Source: Paralithodes platypus (Eukaryota > Arthropoda > Malacostraca > Decapoda > Lithodidae). Taken from it: DNA of 64,000 nucleotides. The stretch is taken from assembly GCA_032716605.1 (NCBI GenBank), contig CM064509.1:52245981-52309980 (forward strand). The letters are read 5' to 3'. Below the pieces are notes generated by a model, which saw only the letters and a list, made by a program, of their open reading frames with translations, had not been told where the DNA came from and made no database searches. Position 1 is the stretch's first letter; each line of letters starts with the position of its first letter. The translations under genes were made by a program, and so were the position numbers. Positions 30,688-42,339 of this stretch are shown here, piece by piece.

Positions 30688-33436
30688 TAACACTCAGGTG
30701 TCTGTAGCAACATCCAGCAACCCCTTCTCTGTACCCTCCTACTTTCTCTATCCTAGTTTCAAAGCCAAAGGCGGATGTTGTGCATATGTGCACAACAAAC
30801 TCACTTGCTCTCGTGTTCCCGATTTCGACTCCTCTGAATTCTCAACTTTATGGCTCAAACTTTCCTGTCATTCTCTTACTAAATATTTCTGTGCTGTCTA
30901 TCTTTCCCCTAACTCTACCAACTTTCCCAAATTCTTTGACTATCTAAACTCTACAGTGGAACACATTCTATCCATTTCTCCTTTCTCAGAAATCTCCATC
31001 TTAGGAGATTTCAACGTTCACCACCGCCATTGGCTCTCCTCTCACACTACTGATCCACCTGGTGAACAAGCCTACGTCTTTTCTATCCTAAATGACCTAG
31101 AGCAGTTAGTTCAGCAACCCACCCGTATCCCGGATCGCATCGGAGATCGGCCCAACATTCTTGACCTGTTTCTAACTTCTAACCCTTCTTCTTATACTGT
31201 CGATCTTTTCTCTCCTTTGGGCTCCTCCGACCATAAACTTATCTCTGTCACCTGTCCTATCTCTCCAGTACAGCCACCCGATCCTCCTAGCCGGCGGCGC
31301 TTGTGGCACTTTGGCGCTGCCGACTGGGAGGCTCTTCGGCAGTACTTCTTTGATTTCCCATGGAATGATTTCTGCTTCCATGGCCGAGGACCCGAGGAGA
31401 GTGCTGAACGCATTACCGAGGTAATCCTATCGGGCATGGAAGCATACATTCCATTCTCTTTCTCTCAGACTAATGCTAAAAAATCTTGGTTTACTCACGC
31501 CTGTTCTACTGCTGTCCGCAATAAGGAGGAAGCATTCAAACGGTACCGACGCCTTAAAACTCAAGACTCTCATTCTTCATATGTTTCTACCCGGAATCAA
31601 GCCAAATCTGTTCTTCGACTTGCCAAACACTCCTTCATCAATAATAAATGCACTGAACTATCCAACTCTAGCTCTTCCCAAGCTTTCTGGCATCTAGCCA
31701 AAAACCTCTCCAACAATTTCTCTTCCTCGTCTTTCCCTCCATTTTCCCACTCTGATGGCACAACCATCACTTCTTCCTCTGACAAAGCTAAACTCTTCGC
31801 TCAAACTTTTGCTAGAAACTCCACCTTGGATGATTCCGGTGCTATTCCTCCCTCTCCGCCCTCCTCTCTCTTACTTATGCCTAATATCCTAATCTCTTCT
31901 AAAGATGTACTTTCTACCCTCTCTGGGCTTAACACTAAAAAGGCGTACGGTCCGGACGGTGTTCCTCCTGTTGTTCTCAAAAACTGTGCTTCCGTGCTGA
32001 CTCCCTGCCTAGGCAAACTCTTTCGTCTCTGTCTATCCTCTAACGTCTTCCCTTCATGCTGGAAGTTTGCTCACATTCAACCTGTCCCAAAGAAGGGTGA
32101 CCGCTCTTAACCCTCCAACTATCGTCCAATTGCTCTTATCTCTTGTCTTTCTAAAGTTTTTGAAACTATTCTTGCTTCCAAATTTCTTAAGCATTTCTCT
32201 TCTCATAATCTGCTCTCAGATCACCAGTATGGCTTCCTTAAGGGTCGCTCTACTGGTGATCTTCTTTCATATCTTACTAACTCTTGGTCATCCTCCTTTC
32301 GGGACTTCGGTGAGACTTTTTCTATTGCACTAGACATATCGAAAGCCTTCGATAGAGTCTGGCATAAATCTTTAATTTCTAAACTACCCTCCTTCGGTTT
32401 CTATCCCTCCATCTGTGCCTTTGTCTCTAATTTCCTTTCCGGCCGTTCCATAGCCGCGGTTGTGGACGGCCATTGTTCACTTCCTCACTCTATAAACTCC
32501 GGTGTTCCTCAGGGCTCTGTCCTATCTCCTATTCTCTTTCTAATTTTTATAAATGATCTCCTTAACTGTACCTTAATTCCCATCCATTCATACGCAGACG
32601 ACTCAACCTTGCACTACTCCATTAGGTTTTCAGAACGCCCCAGCCAGCAATCCCTCAACGACAAACGTAATGAAGCTATAGAACTCTTAAATTCTGATCT
32701 AAATACTATTTCCAATTGGGGCAGAGAAAACCTTGTTAACTTTAATGCTTCCAAAACCCAATTTCTCCATCTATCTACCCGTCAGGATCTCCCAGCGGAC
32801 TATCCCTTATTCTTCAACAATACAAAAATCAACCCTTCATCTTCTCTCAATATTCTTGGTGTCTCTTTTTCTTCTGCTCTCATTTGGAAGGACCATATTA
32901 CCAGTCTTGCTAAGGCAGCCTCCCAGAAGCTGGGTGTGCTCAACCGCCTTAGGGGGTTCTTTTCCCCTGCACAGCTTCTTGCTCTGTACAGGGGCATAGT
33001 GCGCCCTTGTATTGAGTATTGTTCACATGTGTGGGGAGGTTCCTCTCACACTGCTCTCCTAGACAAAGTTGAAAGGAAGGCCTTTCGTATCATTAACTCC
33101 CGTCCACTCACCAACTCTCTGCAATCTCTCTCTCTCCGCCGCAATGTTGCATCTCTCTCGCTATTCTATCGCTACTATGATAATCAGTGTTCCTCAGAGC
33201 TATCTCAGTGCATACCACCTCCTTTACGTAGGGCACGTGGTACCCGTCTTGCAACTCAATCCCACCCCTACTCTGTGCAACTCTCCAACCCAAGAGTGAA
33301 ACGTTACTCTCAAACTTTCTTCTACTCAACAGCTGAGCTCTGGAACTCTCTCCCAGAATCAGTCTTTCCCTCTTCCTATGACTTAAATTGCTTCAAACTC
33401 CGTGTGTCCAGGTATTTTGGCTCGAACGTCCCTTGA
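30688..33436 (+). pseudogene. LINE-D endonuclease-reverse transcriptase
   Basis: One frame from about 30694 to 33436 with a single in-frame TAA at 32108-32110. The N-terminal part is an APE-type endonuclease ([39 protein letters not shown]); its first about 70 residues are missing by 5' truncation. RT follows: [16 protein letters not shown], the stop, PSNYRPIALI, DISKAFDRVWH, INSGVPQGSVLSPILF, HSYADDSTLHYS (intact catalytic YADD, about 32587-32622), LSLRRNVASLSLFYRY and the end at NVP. This is a Jockey-group layout. Apart from truncation and the stop it is well preserved, hence recent. Confidence 0.9.
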
Positions 33437-33532
33437 TTTTGGCCCTGTCAGTCTTTCAACTATGGGGGAGGCACTCGCTATAGGCAGTTATGCCTTTTGC
33501 CTCCCTCAATCACATAGAAAAAAAAAAAAAAA
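30688..33532 (+). mobile_element. LINE-D copy inserted in Gypsy-2
   Basis: Starts within the endonuclease (CTCAGGTGTCTGTAGCAAC) and ends in an A run (33515-33532). The flanks are ACAGCC and AGCCTGTG, so the duplication is at most AGCC, with a few extra bases at the 5' side. It splits the gag-pol frame of Gypsy-2 between the zinc knuckle and the protease, so it is younger than Gypsy-2. It is the most complete LINE-D in the window. Confidence 0.85.
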
Positions 33533-35790
33533 AAAAGCCTGTGTTCAAGAGTCCGGAAGGCTCGAACCCTGTCCGCGACGTCTTTGGGGGTCATAGAGGG
33601 CATGGTTTTGTGAGGTGGGCTGGCGAAAGGCGAGGAGTTAAGCTATTGCGTGATACTGGGGCTTCTCAGACCTTGTTAAAGAACTTTACTGGTAGACCGA
33701 TTAACGCTGCTCGGGTGGTGGTAGTTCAGGGGATCAATGCTACGAAGTCCTACCCGCTGGTGCGGATGGAGCTGGAGGTGGGTGGTGTGGCGAAGGAGCT
33801 GGATGTCGGAATTGTAGAGAACTTGCCTGTTGGGGGCGTCGACCTCCTCCTCGGCAACAACTTTGCGGTGCCTGCTTCTAAGGTTTCACCCTTGGTCGTT
33901 GCCGAGAAGGCGGCCGACGTTAGTAGGGAGGAACAGGAGTGGGTTGAGAAGTGTAGCGTACAAACCATGGCGGGTGTTGTGACGCGTTCTCAGACATCCG
34001 GAGCCTTGCAGCCACCACCTCAGTCTATCAAACCGCGGAGGAAAGGTCACAAGAAAACGGGAAGTGTTGGTCAATTGGAGAGTTTTGAGCCGGCAGTGTT
34101 TCTTGGTGACTCATCATGGGCACCTATGTTAGAGTCTGGAGAGGCCCCAGGACCTGTCACAGCTAGTGAGGAGGTAGGGCAGGAAGAGACTCCGAGGCAG
34201 CAACGTTACACACAGAGAGAAGAAAGGGTTGCTCAGTTTGATATTGGGGGAGGACTTGGGTTGCTTCGGAAGCATCTAGACAGGTTGGTTCCCTCAGATA
34301 TTTGTAAACTGCAGTTGGAGGATCCGGAAGTTCAGAAGTGTGGTAATGGTGCTGTCGAGATCAAACACGAGGACGGGGAAACATGTCATGTGAACCTGTT
34401 GGAGGAGTTTGTGAGGCAACCACCTGAGCAGCCTACTGTCCCTGCGTTGGTCTGCCGCGGCCATGGTGGAGAAGGAGAGGGGGGCAGTAGGGCACAGGTG
34501 GAGGAGAGTAGGGATTGTCATGTCTCGGCGGAGCAGTGGGCGGGGGACACGAGTCTGGTGGCTGTGGAAGCGCTAGAGCACCTGCCTGAGCAGCAGTGTG
34601 CAGCGCTCCAGCACCAGCTCGGTTCATACCCCACTGGTCGTGCCGAGCCCCTGAGTCTCACAACTCGGGCGGTGCAAGATGTTCCGCGGGCAGGTCACGT
34701 GGATGTTGAAAGACCGTTAGCCTCGTTGTTTCGGTGGTTCAAGGTGGGCGACGAGGCTTTGGCATGGTTGCCAGGTCAGGGTCGACTCATGGCTGCCAAG
34801 GGTGGTGGTCAAAAGGAGGACATTGAGCAGATTGGTGAGGTTGGCTGTGGAGTGGATGTGCCCGGTCGTCGCATAGCCTCCCAATGCTGCTCTAGTCTAA
34901 TGCAACAGCCTTACCATAGACCGACTGTATCTGGCCATGTCGCTAAAAGCGGTGATGCTGCGCAGGCAGATGTCGTCACAAGGAATGCGGGGGTGCGCAT
35001 GTACGTTATCGTCGGGGAAGCCTTAGCAATAATGAACTATGGGAGTGACTGCACAGGTGGTACTGATTGTCCCTCTCATGACCTGGCTGTTCTAGGGACA
35101 AAGGTGGAGAAGGAGGGAGACTACAGGTTAGAAGCTGCGGTCTCGGCTGGGTTGTGGGAGGGCACTAGGCATGTTGTTCGTGGAGACAGTGCAAGGCAGT
35201 TGTTTACTAGGCTATGGCAGTACTTTCGCATGTTTGTTGCTTCTCCAGGCCTGATGTATGGGGTAGAATCCGACATGCAGGCTGGAGATAGTGCAAGGCT
35301 CAGTTTAATTCCCTACCGTATAAATCCTGCTCAACAGCCTGTGGTGCAAGCAGAGCTGGATTACGTGTTGACGAAGGGTCTGAGGGATAAGGAATGTCGT
35401 GAGTGGTCTTTGCCTGTAACTTTGCAACCGGTGTTAAGTGGCAAGATCAGTGAGTGTGTTGATTGCGAGAGTGTGTGTGCATTATCCCTGACAGACGCCT
35501 ATACCTTATCAAGAGTTGACGACACCATAGACCGCCTCGGGGCTGCATCGCCTATCACGAAGGTAGAACTAGTGAAAGGTTATTGGCAGGCCCCGTTGCC
35601 GGAAAGAGCGAAGAGAAATGCCAGTCTTGTGATGAACTGGGCAGTTTATCAGTGCCAGGTCTTATTTTGCTGCCGGGACACAAGTTGGATGTGTGGCATG
35701 CTAAGGGCACTGATAATGTTTTGGCTGATTGGTTGTCACGGGAGGGTTTGTTTGCAGGAGAACCCTCGCCGTTCAGTCAGTGTGTGTTGA
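33533..35790 (+). CDS. Gypsy-2 protease plus rearranged pol frame
   Basis: An open frame of about 750 codons with no catalytic RT. It begins in the gag-protease linker (PEGSNPVRDVFGGHRGHG), then retropepsin with active site LLRDTGASQTLL (33642-33677) and GVDLLLGNNFAVP. Next come LRKHLDRLVPSD and CHVNLLEEFVRQPPE, the flanks of an integrase whose zinc finger and core are missing; they match Gypsy-3. VSAEQWAGDT and HLPEQQ link to a stretch of about 230 residues I cannot identify. The start of RT is still seen (PVVQAELDYVLTKGL, KVELVKGYWQAPLPER), and then the frame leaves RT. An RNase H end (VWHAKGTDNVLADWLSREG) follows in another frame at 35690-35760. Confidence 0.75.
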
Positions 35791-35819
35791 GGGTGGAGGA
35801 AAATAGGCTGTCACTGTAG
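35583..35819 (+). pseudogene. Gypsy-2 RNase H C-terminal remnant
   Basis: In this frame the last third (about 35680-35765) reads LDVWHAKGTDNVLADWLSRE, the closing motif of Ty3/gypsy RNase H (compare RHIAGSENVIADCLSR in Gypsy-3). The sequence between the RT start at about 35580 and this point is only about 100 bp, where Gypsy-3 has about 0.9 kb. So the RT catalytic centre and most of RNase H were deleted. The frame ends at 35819. Confidence 0.7.
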
Positions 35820-36092
35820 TTCAGCCGAAAAAATAAAAAAATAAAAAAGCAAAAACTTTATAAAAACTCTTTATTTTTATAACGTGTAGAATTTTGTATA
35901 AGATGTTGTAGCAGTATCTAAGTTGAATGTTTTCGCTTATTGTCGCTAAGTTAGTTGAACTTGCTCGGTGGAGTGCAACAGTCTTTATTTTTTTTATATA
36001 TAGTGCCTTGTGTCGCAACAGTGTGTGGTACTATGAGAAGCTTTCTGTTAGATATGAAGAACTTAGTCAAGTGTCTTATATCTTGGGGGAGG
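35820..36092 (+). other. Gypsy-2 3' noncoding region and polypurine tract
   Basis: AT-rich sequence with no frame. It ends in TTGGGGGAGG immediately before the 3' LTR, a polypurine tract for plus-strand priming. The corresponding Gypsy-3 tract is TTGGGTGGGG. Confidence 0.7.
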
Positions 36093-38009
36093 TGTGACGC
36101 TCCTGCATAGTAGCCACGTGCGGGCAGGCGCGCGCGTCGGCTGCCCAGCCGCTTAGAAACCGGCTGGCGGCAGTCGGCTGGCCGGCTTTTCCTTAGTATA
36201 TATCCTACGACAATGTAACTAATGTCTGGGATATTCTTATGTTGTTTCACAGCTTGAAGCTGCCCTTATTCTTAACCAACACATCTTAGTATATTTTATT
36301 CTCGATAGTTGATTGTTTCATTATAATATATAAGATGTAAGTCTAGTGAGAGTGGGAGGAGACGAGAGAGAGAGAGAGCGAGCGAGCAGGGTGGGGGAGG
36401 TGAGTGTTGCTTTTCCTCCTCCCTCCTCCCTCCCGGAGGAGTTGGTCGCCGCGTGGTCTTTTCTCTCGGTTTTGATTGGCTGGTGGTTCCTGGCGCCTTC
36501 TGCAGGCCTGCTGCCGGGTGACGTAGCGGCCTGTGATTGGCTGACCACCGTGCCTTTGTGTGGGATCCTGGAGGGGTCCAGAGGAGCTATTCTGCTCAGA
36601 GCTCACCTCACTGTCGTACCCTTCGGACCCCCCTTGATATCTATCCCTCTCAACACCACTTAGAAACTTTCTCTCTTACTTTGTATACCTTCTTTCCACT
36701 ACTTCACCAATCTATTTAATTATCCCATCCCCTTGATAGACCTTATATCTATCATTGTATTAACGACGAGCTCTCAGATAACTAGATAGGATTTTGGGCC
36801 TTATGCAGAGATATAATTGTTAATGAGACCTAGGAAGCTTTTTTGTTGTCTCACATTTGGTGGTTTCATGCTTGCTAGTGTGTTCTTGTGGCAGGTGAGC
36901 AGGGGCTAGACCGGAGGGGGGGCTTTTTGCAATTCTTTAAGTAAAGTCTGCTGGTGCAAGTCCTTTTGACCTGCATGACTTTACTAGGATACCCGTGGGA
37001 GTCTGGGGGCATTTTCTTGTCTGTGTGCCTGTGTGTCTAGTGTTGTGTTGTGTGAGGGCCCTTGCCTAGTCCATTCAGCACTGCGCTAGCACGTCTTGCG
37101 TTTGTTTTAGGGTCGCCAGGAGAGAGTCAGATACTTGGGATCTGAGTCTCTCAAGAGAGCACCCTTTCAATTAGAGTAATTTGGCGCACAGACTAGGGAA
37201 CGTCCCTAGGCTAGAGCAGGTGGCTCAGCCCGAGTATCCGAAGCCTATATCCTTCCGGCTAGACCTCTGCCACCTGGCAGATTAACAGCTAGCGGTTTAT
37301 TATATCTGTATGCTTGTTATTGTGCCACAGTTTACCGTCTTTGTGAGCATTGTGAGTCAGGGTGTGGCTTAGAGACTCTGTCCGAGCAGGCTTGCCTGAC
37401 TAAGAGTGAGAAGCACACCTGTATGTGGTTATGTTGCGAGTTGCTGCCTTTATTTAATTATACCTATGCCATTATACACTGTATGGCCTATCACTAGTAT
37501 TTTTTCCTGCTTATGAGATAAGAGTTCTCTAAATCCGTAACTTACTTTCTTTGCTAAGCATCAGATCCTACAGTAGCCGCATGCAGTTTAGAAACCTGCA
37601 TCTTGCCTACCTGTACGATGTTTTGAGAACTGTTTGCTTTCACCTTCTTTCACGCAGGGGTGATTAGTTGTATTAATTAACGTAACGTTAAATGTACTTT
37701 CTTCTAGTTTGTTATTAAATTGTTTCTGCAATTTAATTCCGTTATCTATCTTTTCCTTGAAGCTTTAAGTCAACTTAATTGTGTGATCTTTTATATAGCC
37801 TGCTTGACTATCAGCAGTCTATAGTGCGTGCACCCTGTAACCGAGTCATAGGATACCTTGTTGTCCAGGCAGGACTCTTGACGGTTTAGGGTGGTTTGTT
37901 GCCTGGGTTTATAGATAAGGGTGGGATCTAGCGTTTTCCGTTGTTGCTTGTTGCCGCATACCTAGTCCAATAGAAAGAGCCCAGTGTTTATATATCCCAG
38001 GACGTAACA
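36093..38009 (+). repeat. Gypsy-2 3' LTR
   Basis: 1,917 bp, TGTGACGCTCC...GACGTAACA, followed by the target duplication TTCC. By eye about 15 substitutions separate it from the 5' LTR. The LTR pair is therefore young. Confidence 0.9.
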
Positions 38010-38302
38010 TTCCTTTTATCAATAAGTTATAGTACAATTACTTATGAGGGATTTCACTATAATTTATATATGAGCACTCTGTAGTCTTCTGGTGAGGATC
38101 TGGGCCGTGGTGGTTGTCCTGACGTGGCTAGTTGACAGTAGTTGGAGACTCAAATTCTTGGGTGTTGGGTCTTGAATAATATATATAATATGCCAGTTCA
38201 GTTGGATAGTATAATCGAGCTAACGTAGGAGAGGACTCACTAACTGCTCTGATCGATATAAGAGTTTTGATGCAGAACTTCCAGTACTCTTGGTGTTGGG
38301 TC
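38010..38302. repeat. Diverged direct repeat R3, unit 1
   Basis: GGTGTTGGGTCTTGAATAATATATATAATATGCCAGTTC-type sequence at 38159-38198, then CGAGCTAACGTAGGAGAG and TATAAGAG. A similar order is found at 38291-38302 plus 38791-38900. No gene. Confidence 0.6.
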
Positions 38303-38790
38303 TTAACCCTTAATTGGCGGCGCGCAACTTATGTCATGTGAAATAAATTTGGACTAACTGGCGGTTCACAACTTATGTCGTGCGCCCTTTTCAGCATGTA
38401 ATGTTGCTGAGAGAGAGAGCTGAGTGGTGTGAGGAGCCTAGCAACCTTATGACCGCACCGCATGACCACCGTTGACCAACTGAGGGGCCTCCCTCCCTTC
38501 CCTCCCCTCTCTCACTCGCTACACAAGGAATTATGTAGGGAAAGTACCTAAATACATGGTTTTTGCACTCGTGTTGCATGATCGTTGCAAGAGAACCAGC
38601 GGTCGTACAAGGATGGTTCAGGTGTCATTAAAAAGCTCTGTTTACGCCCTTTCAGGGATAGATACTTGTTTTACGCTCTGGATCTTATTTAGGCATGAAA
38701 ATGATCACGTAAACAACCCTATTTAGGGTAAAAACACCCCGCTGGGCGCTACGGTACGCTAGACCGCCTAGCCCGCTAATAAGGTGTTAA
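38303..38790 (-). mobile_element. TTAA-flanked miniature element, family 2, copy 1 (inverted)
   Basis: 488 bp, TTAACCCTTAATTGG...AAGGTGTTAA. In reverse orientation it matches 39114-39601 and 58441-58923: TTTACGTGATCATTTTCATG, AAACAAGTATCTATCCC, and CGCCCAGCGGGG-like end. A noncoding, piggyBac-type MITE. The target site is TTAA within repeat R3. Confidence 0.85.
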
Positions 38791-39063
38791 ATATCGTCTG
38801 CAATATGCCAGTCCATCTGTAACACGTTATCGAACTAACGTAAGAGAGTTGTTTGTGACGCAATGTTTCTTAACTGTTCTGACCGTTATAAGAGTCTTTC
38901 AGAACTGAGTTTTGATGTGGAAATTTTGGCCTTTACCGATATCGTGTCCCAGAGCAATTGCCTGGGCTTCCGTATCGGAGGGACTCTGTTGTTGAGTGCC
39001 GTTATGCAGGACGGTATCTCACAGAGCCCTTGTCTAATTAATGTCTAGCCAGTGCGTGAACTA
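38791..39063. repeat. Diverged direct repeat R3, unit 2
   Basis: Continues the second R3 unit after the miniature element (AATATGCCAGTCC, CGAACTAACGTAAGAGAG, CGTTATAAGAG). A 61-codon frame here has no motif. No gene. Confidence 0.55.
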
Positions 39064-39784
39064 TTAACCGTTTCACGCATATGACTCGCGATTTTAAGCC
39101 TATTAGGGATACTTTAACCCTTTACGAGCGGCCTATGCGGTTTATTTATATGTACCGCCCAGCGGGGTGTTTTTAGCCAAAATAGGGCTGTTTACGTGAT
39201 CATTTTCATGCCTAAATAAGACCCAGAACGTAAAACAAGTATCTATCCCTGAAAGGGCATAAACAGAGCTTTCGAATGACACCATAACGATCCTTTTATG
39301 ATGGCTAGTTTTCTTGCAATAACCGTGCAACGCGAGTGCAAAAAGCAGGTAATTAGCCACTTTCCCGATACAATTCCGTATATAGCGAGTGAGAGAGGTA
39401 GGAGGGAGGTGAGATTCGTGTCAGTAGGTTCGCCGCGGTGGTCTGGAGCAGTCATACACTCGCTACTCTCCTGCCACCACTTGTCTCTCTCTCTCAGCAA
39501 CATTACGTGCTGAAATTGCCACTCGAGTTATGTCGAGCGCCGCCACATAGTCCAGCTTTATTTAACTCGACTTATGTGGTGAGCCGCTTTTTAAGGGTTA
39601 AAGCCTTTGTTACCATCAGGGGTATTTAGAAACCTTTAGTATAGTTACTTCAACCTCTGCAGTTGTCTTTGAATTAGTTGTGGGCAGAAAACTAATTTTG
39701 GAGAGGTAATTATAAGAGTGAGAGAACTCTATTTCTTATTGCTAATCTGGCAACCTCTGCGTCATAAATGCGTGAAAGGGTTAA
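39064..39784. mobile_element. TTAA-flanked element, split by a second one
   Basis: Outer inverted ends TTAACCGTTTCACGCATATG (39064) and, inverted at the right, TTAACCCTTTCACGCATT, with TTAA at 39064-39067 and 39781-39784. Another 488-bp TTAA element (39114-39601) sits in it. Without the inner one it is about 235 bp. Noncoding. Confidence 0.8.
39114..39601 (+). mobile_element. TTAA-flanked miniature element, family 2, copy 2 (nested)
   Basis: 488 bp from TTAACCCTTTACGAGCGG to TTTTTAAGGGTTAA. It shares nearly its whole length with 58441-58923 (GTACCGCCCAGCGGGG, TTTACGTGATCATTTTCATG, CTCTCTCTCAGCAACATTACG). It is inserted at a TTAA inside the outer element, so the outer one is older. Confidence 0.85.
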
Positions 39785-40274
39785 TAGACGGGGGTGCTTT
39801 GTTACTAATAGAGCGTTGACAAATCAGCATTCTGTATTAATAACAACGCCGGATCGAGGCAGAGGAACGGATATTAGGTAGCCTCCAGTAAGGTCTAACA
39901 ACAAATTCCTTTGATGAGCCACGATATTAAATAAGATTGGAGTAAGGCTTTATTACCAGTGTAATCAGGGTTTTACTCCAATATTAAGAGGGGACCAAAA
40001 TCTTCCAGCTATTGGATATCTACCAGTGAGAGATACCAAGAGCTTTCAACTGTAATTATCTTAGAATTGTCTGGGGTGTTCATACCGTTCATTGGGTTGT
40101 TCTGGCCGGTCCGTCTCAGGTTAATAAAGGCACAGGTGCGGGGGGGGGGGGGGGGACTTCTTGGTGTAATTGGGGTAGTCCCTTCTGGCTTCACGGTCAC
40201 GGCAGTGATGCGGCTTCGATGTATAATGGCGCTTCGAAGTATGATGTTTATGGTGCCTTTTCTTGTGTGGTCTT
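39785..40274. other. No gene seen; G16 run
   Basis: Unique-looking sequence up to the Gypsy-3 left flank. A run of 16 G lies at 40140-40155. No motif-bearing frame. Confidence 0.5.
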
Positions 40275-42084
40275 TGTGACGCTCACCGCTTCCCCCAGAA
40301 CCGCATGGCTTACTCGCTAGGACTCGCCAGGGCAGAGAATGTAGCTACAGTCTACCTATCATTGTGTACTTTCCTTCTCGAGAAAGCTTGTGTTGCAGAC
40401 AGTTCAGAACTGTTCTTTGTTTTCGTCTGTCACAATCCTTTCTATTTTATTTAGTCAATTGAAAGTATTGTGTTAAATAGTTGAATGATGGGAAGGCGAG
40501 TGGGAGAGAGAGAGACCAGGTGGTGTGACTTGGTGGTGAGTGTGGCGCATGGCCGGCCCCCTTACATAGGCCTCGCGGGATTCATTGCCTCATGCCTAAC
40601 ACGGCCTACTAGGCGGCTGCTTACTGGGCGACTGTCCCGCGCCCTCGTGCCATTCCTGCGAACTGGGACTCCACCCATGCGGTCCCTGGAAATATCCTGG
40701 TCAGATCCGTCCCAGACAGCATACTCTAAGCATCTCCCTTGAACTGTTCCACACTCTTGTCTTAGAATCTTTCTCTTCTACTGCCTCTATCATTTCCACT
40801 ACTTCCTCACCTTTTATTAATATCAATCCCCCTCTGGTTCCCTCAATCCACACCTTGAATTGGTGGCCAGACTGTATTATATGCTGGATCTCACATTTCT
40901 TATGTACTAGGCTAAGGTTGAAAATAGTCATTGTCTTTTTGGGAGATTGTATTGCTCGGACTGTCTCCATCAATCACTAATGTTTCTACAGGGTTAAATA
41001 ATGCTAGACTAGGGATCAGGTACCTTGCTGTTGGTGTTTTCACTGTGTGTAGGCTACTTTTGAGCTGCACGACACTACGGATTCTGTGGGTTACCTTGGT
41101 GGATCTTTTGTCTGTGTACCTTGGAGTTTAGACTGTGTAGTGCGTGAGGGCTGCTTGCCTAATCCACCCAACACTGTTCTAACTCTATTTGCTTTTACTT
41201 TTGAGGGTCGCCAGGAGGATACTCGATACTTGTGATCGAGAATCCTCAAGAGAGCACCCCTTCATATTAACGTAATCAGGCCGCACAGACCCAAGCTCCA
41301 CACTAGGCTAGGAGCTGCCTTGCTCCACCAGAATTCTGTACCTTTGCGCATCCCAGCTAGACTTTATTAACCCGGGTAGACATTAGCTGGATTAGATCAT
41401 ATACTCTTTTATGCATACTCATTATTTCTACACAAGCATTTTGAGGTCTAGGTTGCTGTAGAGAGACACAACCAGCATAGACCAGTTTTGTTAATAGGAG
41501 TACTACTTTCTTCGTGGCGAGCATTATTACTGTTGCACCGCTTATAATATTCTTGTGTCCAATAACATTATAGGTCCAGACTTTTTGTGTATTTAGCCTA
41601 CACGTGCATTGTCCTGCCTCCTGCTATTTTGTGGTTCCATTTCCGATACGTTCTTCTTAGTAGCATCCGACATTATTCAGAAGATTCCTTGTTCGGTGCT
41701 TGAGGACTTTACAACACTTTCTTTCATAAAGGAGTGACAAATATTATTGAGTAAAGTAACGTTAAGTAAACCTTCTTCTTGTTTGCATTAGATCACTCTT
41801 GTGATTTAATTAAGTTAACTATCTTTTCCTTGTGTACCATAACTAAGCAACCATATGTTATAGGTAATAGGCTGTTTCAGAGAACATCAGCCTATAGTAG
41901 AAGCACATAGATACTGAGAGTTAAGATACCCCGCTATCGCAGATATAACTCTGGAGGGTATATGTGTTCTTTGTTCGACGGGATTATATATCAGGGGTTG
42001 GATCTAGCGTTTCCGTTGTTGCATTTATGCCAGTCTAGTCAAATGTATAAGAGCCACTGATTTATACGAGACCCGATCGTAACA
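40275..42084 (+). repeat. Gypsy-3 5' LTR
   Basis: 1,810 bp, TGTGACGCTCACCGC...CGATCGTAACA. It shares the end words TGTGACGCTC and GTAACA and several inner blocks (GGGTCGCCAGGAG, CTCAAGAGAGCACCC, AAAGTAACGTTAA) with the Gypsy-2 LTR, so the two are related families. A GA run lies at 40502-40514. Confidence 0.9.
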
Positions 42085-42103
42085 AATGGCGACCTAGCTC
42101 AGG
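42085..42103 (+). promoter_or_regulatory. Gypsy-3 primer binding site
   Basis: AATGGCGACCTAGCTCAGG directly after the LTR. The TGGCGACCT core is identical to that in Gypsy-2. Confidence 0.7.
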
Positions 42104-42339
42104 ATTTGGTGAACTGACATATAATTGCAGGTTATTGTGCAGATTTTTCTCACAGTTTAGGCAGTGAACATTTGTTGATTTTGTGGAATATTTTTTGAGG
42201 ACATGCAAGAATTATTTTTTTAGCAAAGTAATATAGCACTTAAGCAGTCTCCGAGAATTTTTTATTGTGAATATTGTGGTATAAGAGTTTGGGGTACTTC
42301 TTTTTTGTGTATCAAAGTGAAAAATCTTCAGTGAGCATC

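Larger units (their letters stand above)
26976..38009 (+). mobile_element. Gypsy-2: complete LTR retrotransposon, Gmr1-type order
   Basis: Two LTRs (26976-28865, 36093-38009), TG...CA ends, a 4-bp target duplication TTCC on both sides, primer site and polypurine tract. Inside are gag and a protease-containing pol frame, split by a LINE-D insertion (30691-33532). The remnant of the integrase C-terminus lies before the RT remnant, and an RNase H end follows. There is no integrase core and no RT catalytic core, so it is non-autonomous. Fifteen or so substitutions and three indels between LTRs (about 1%) make it young. Confidence 0.9.
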
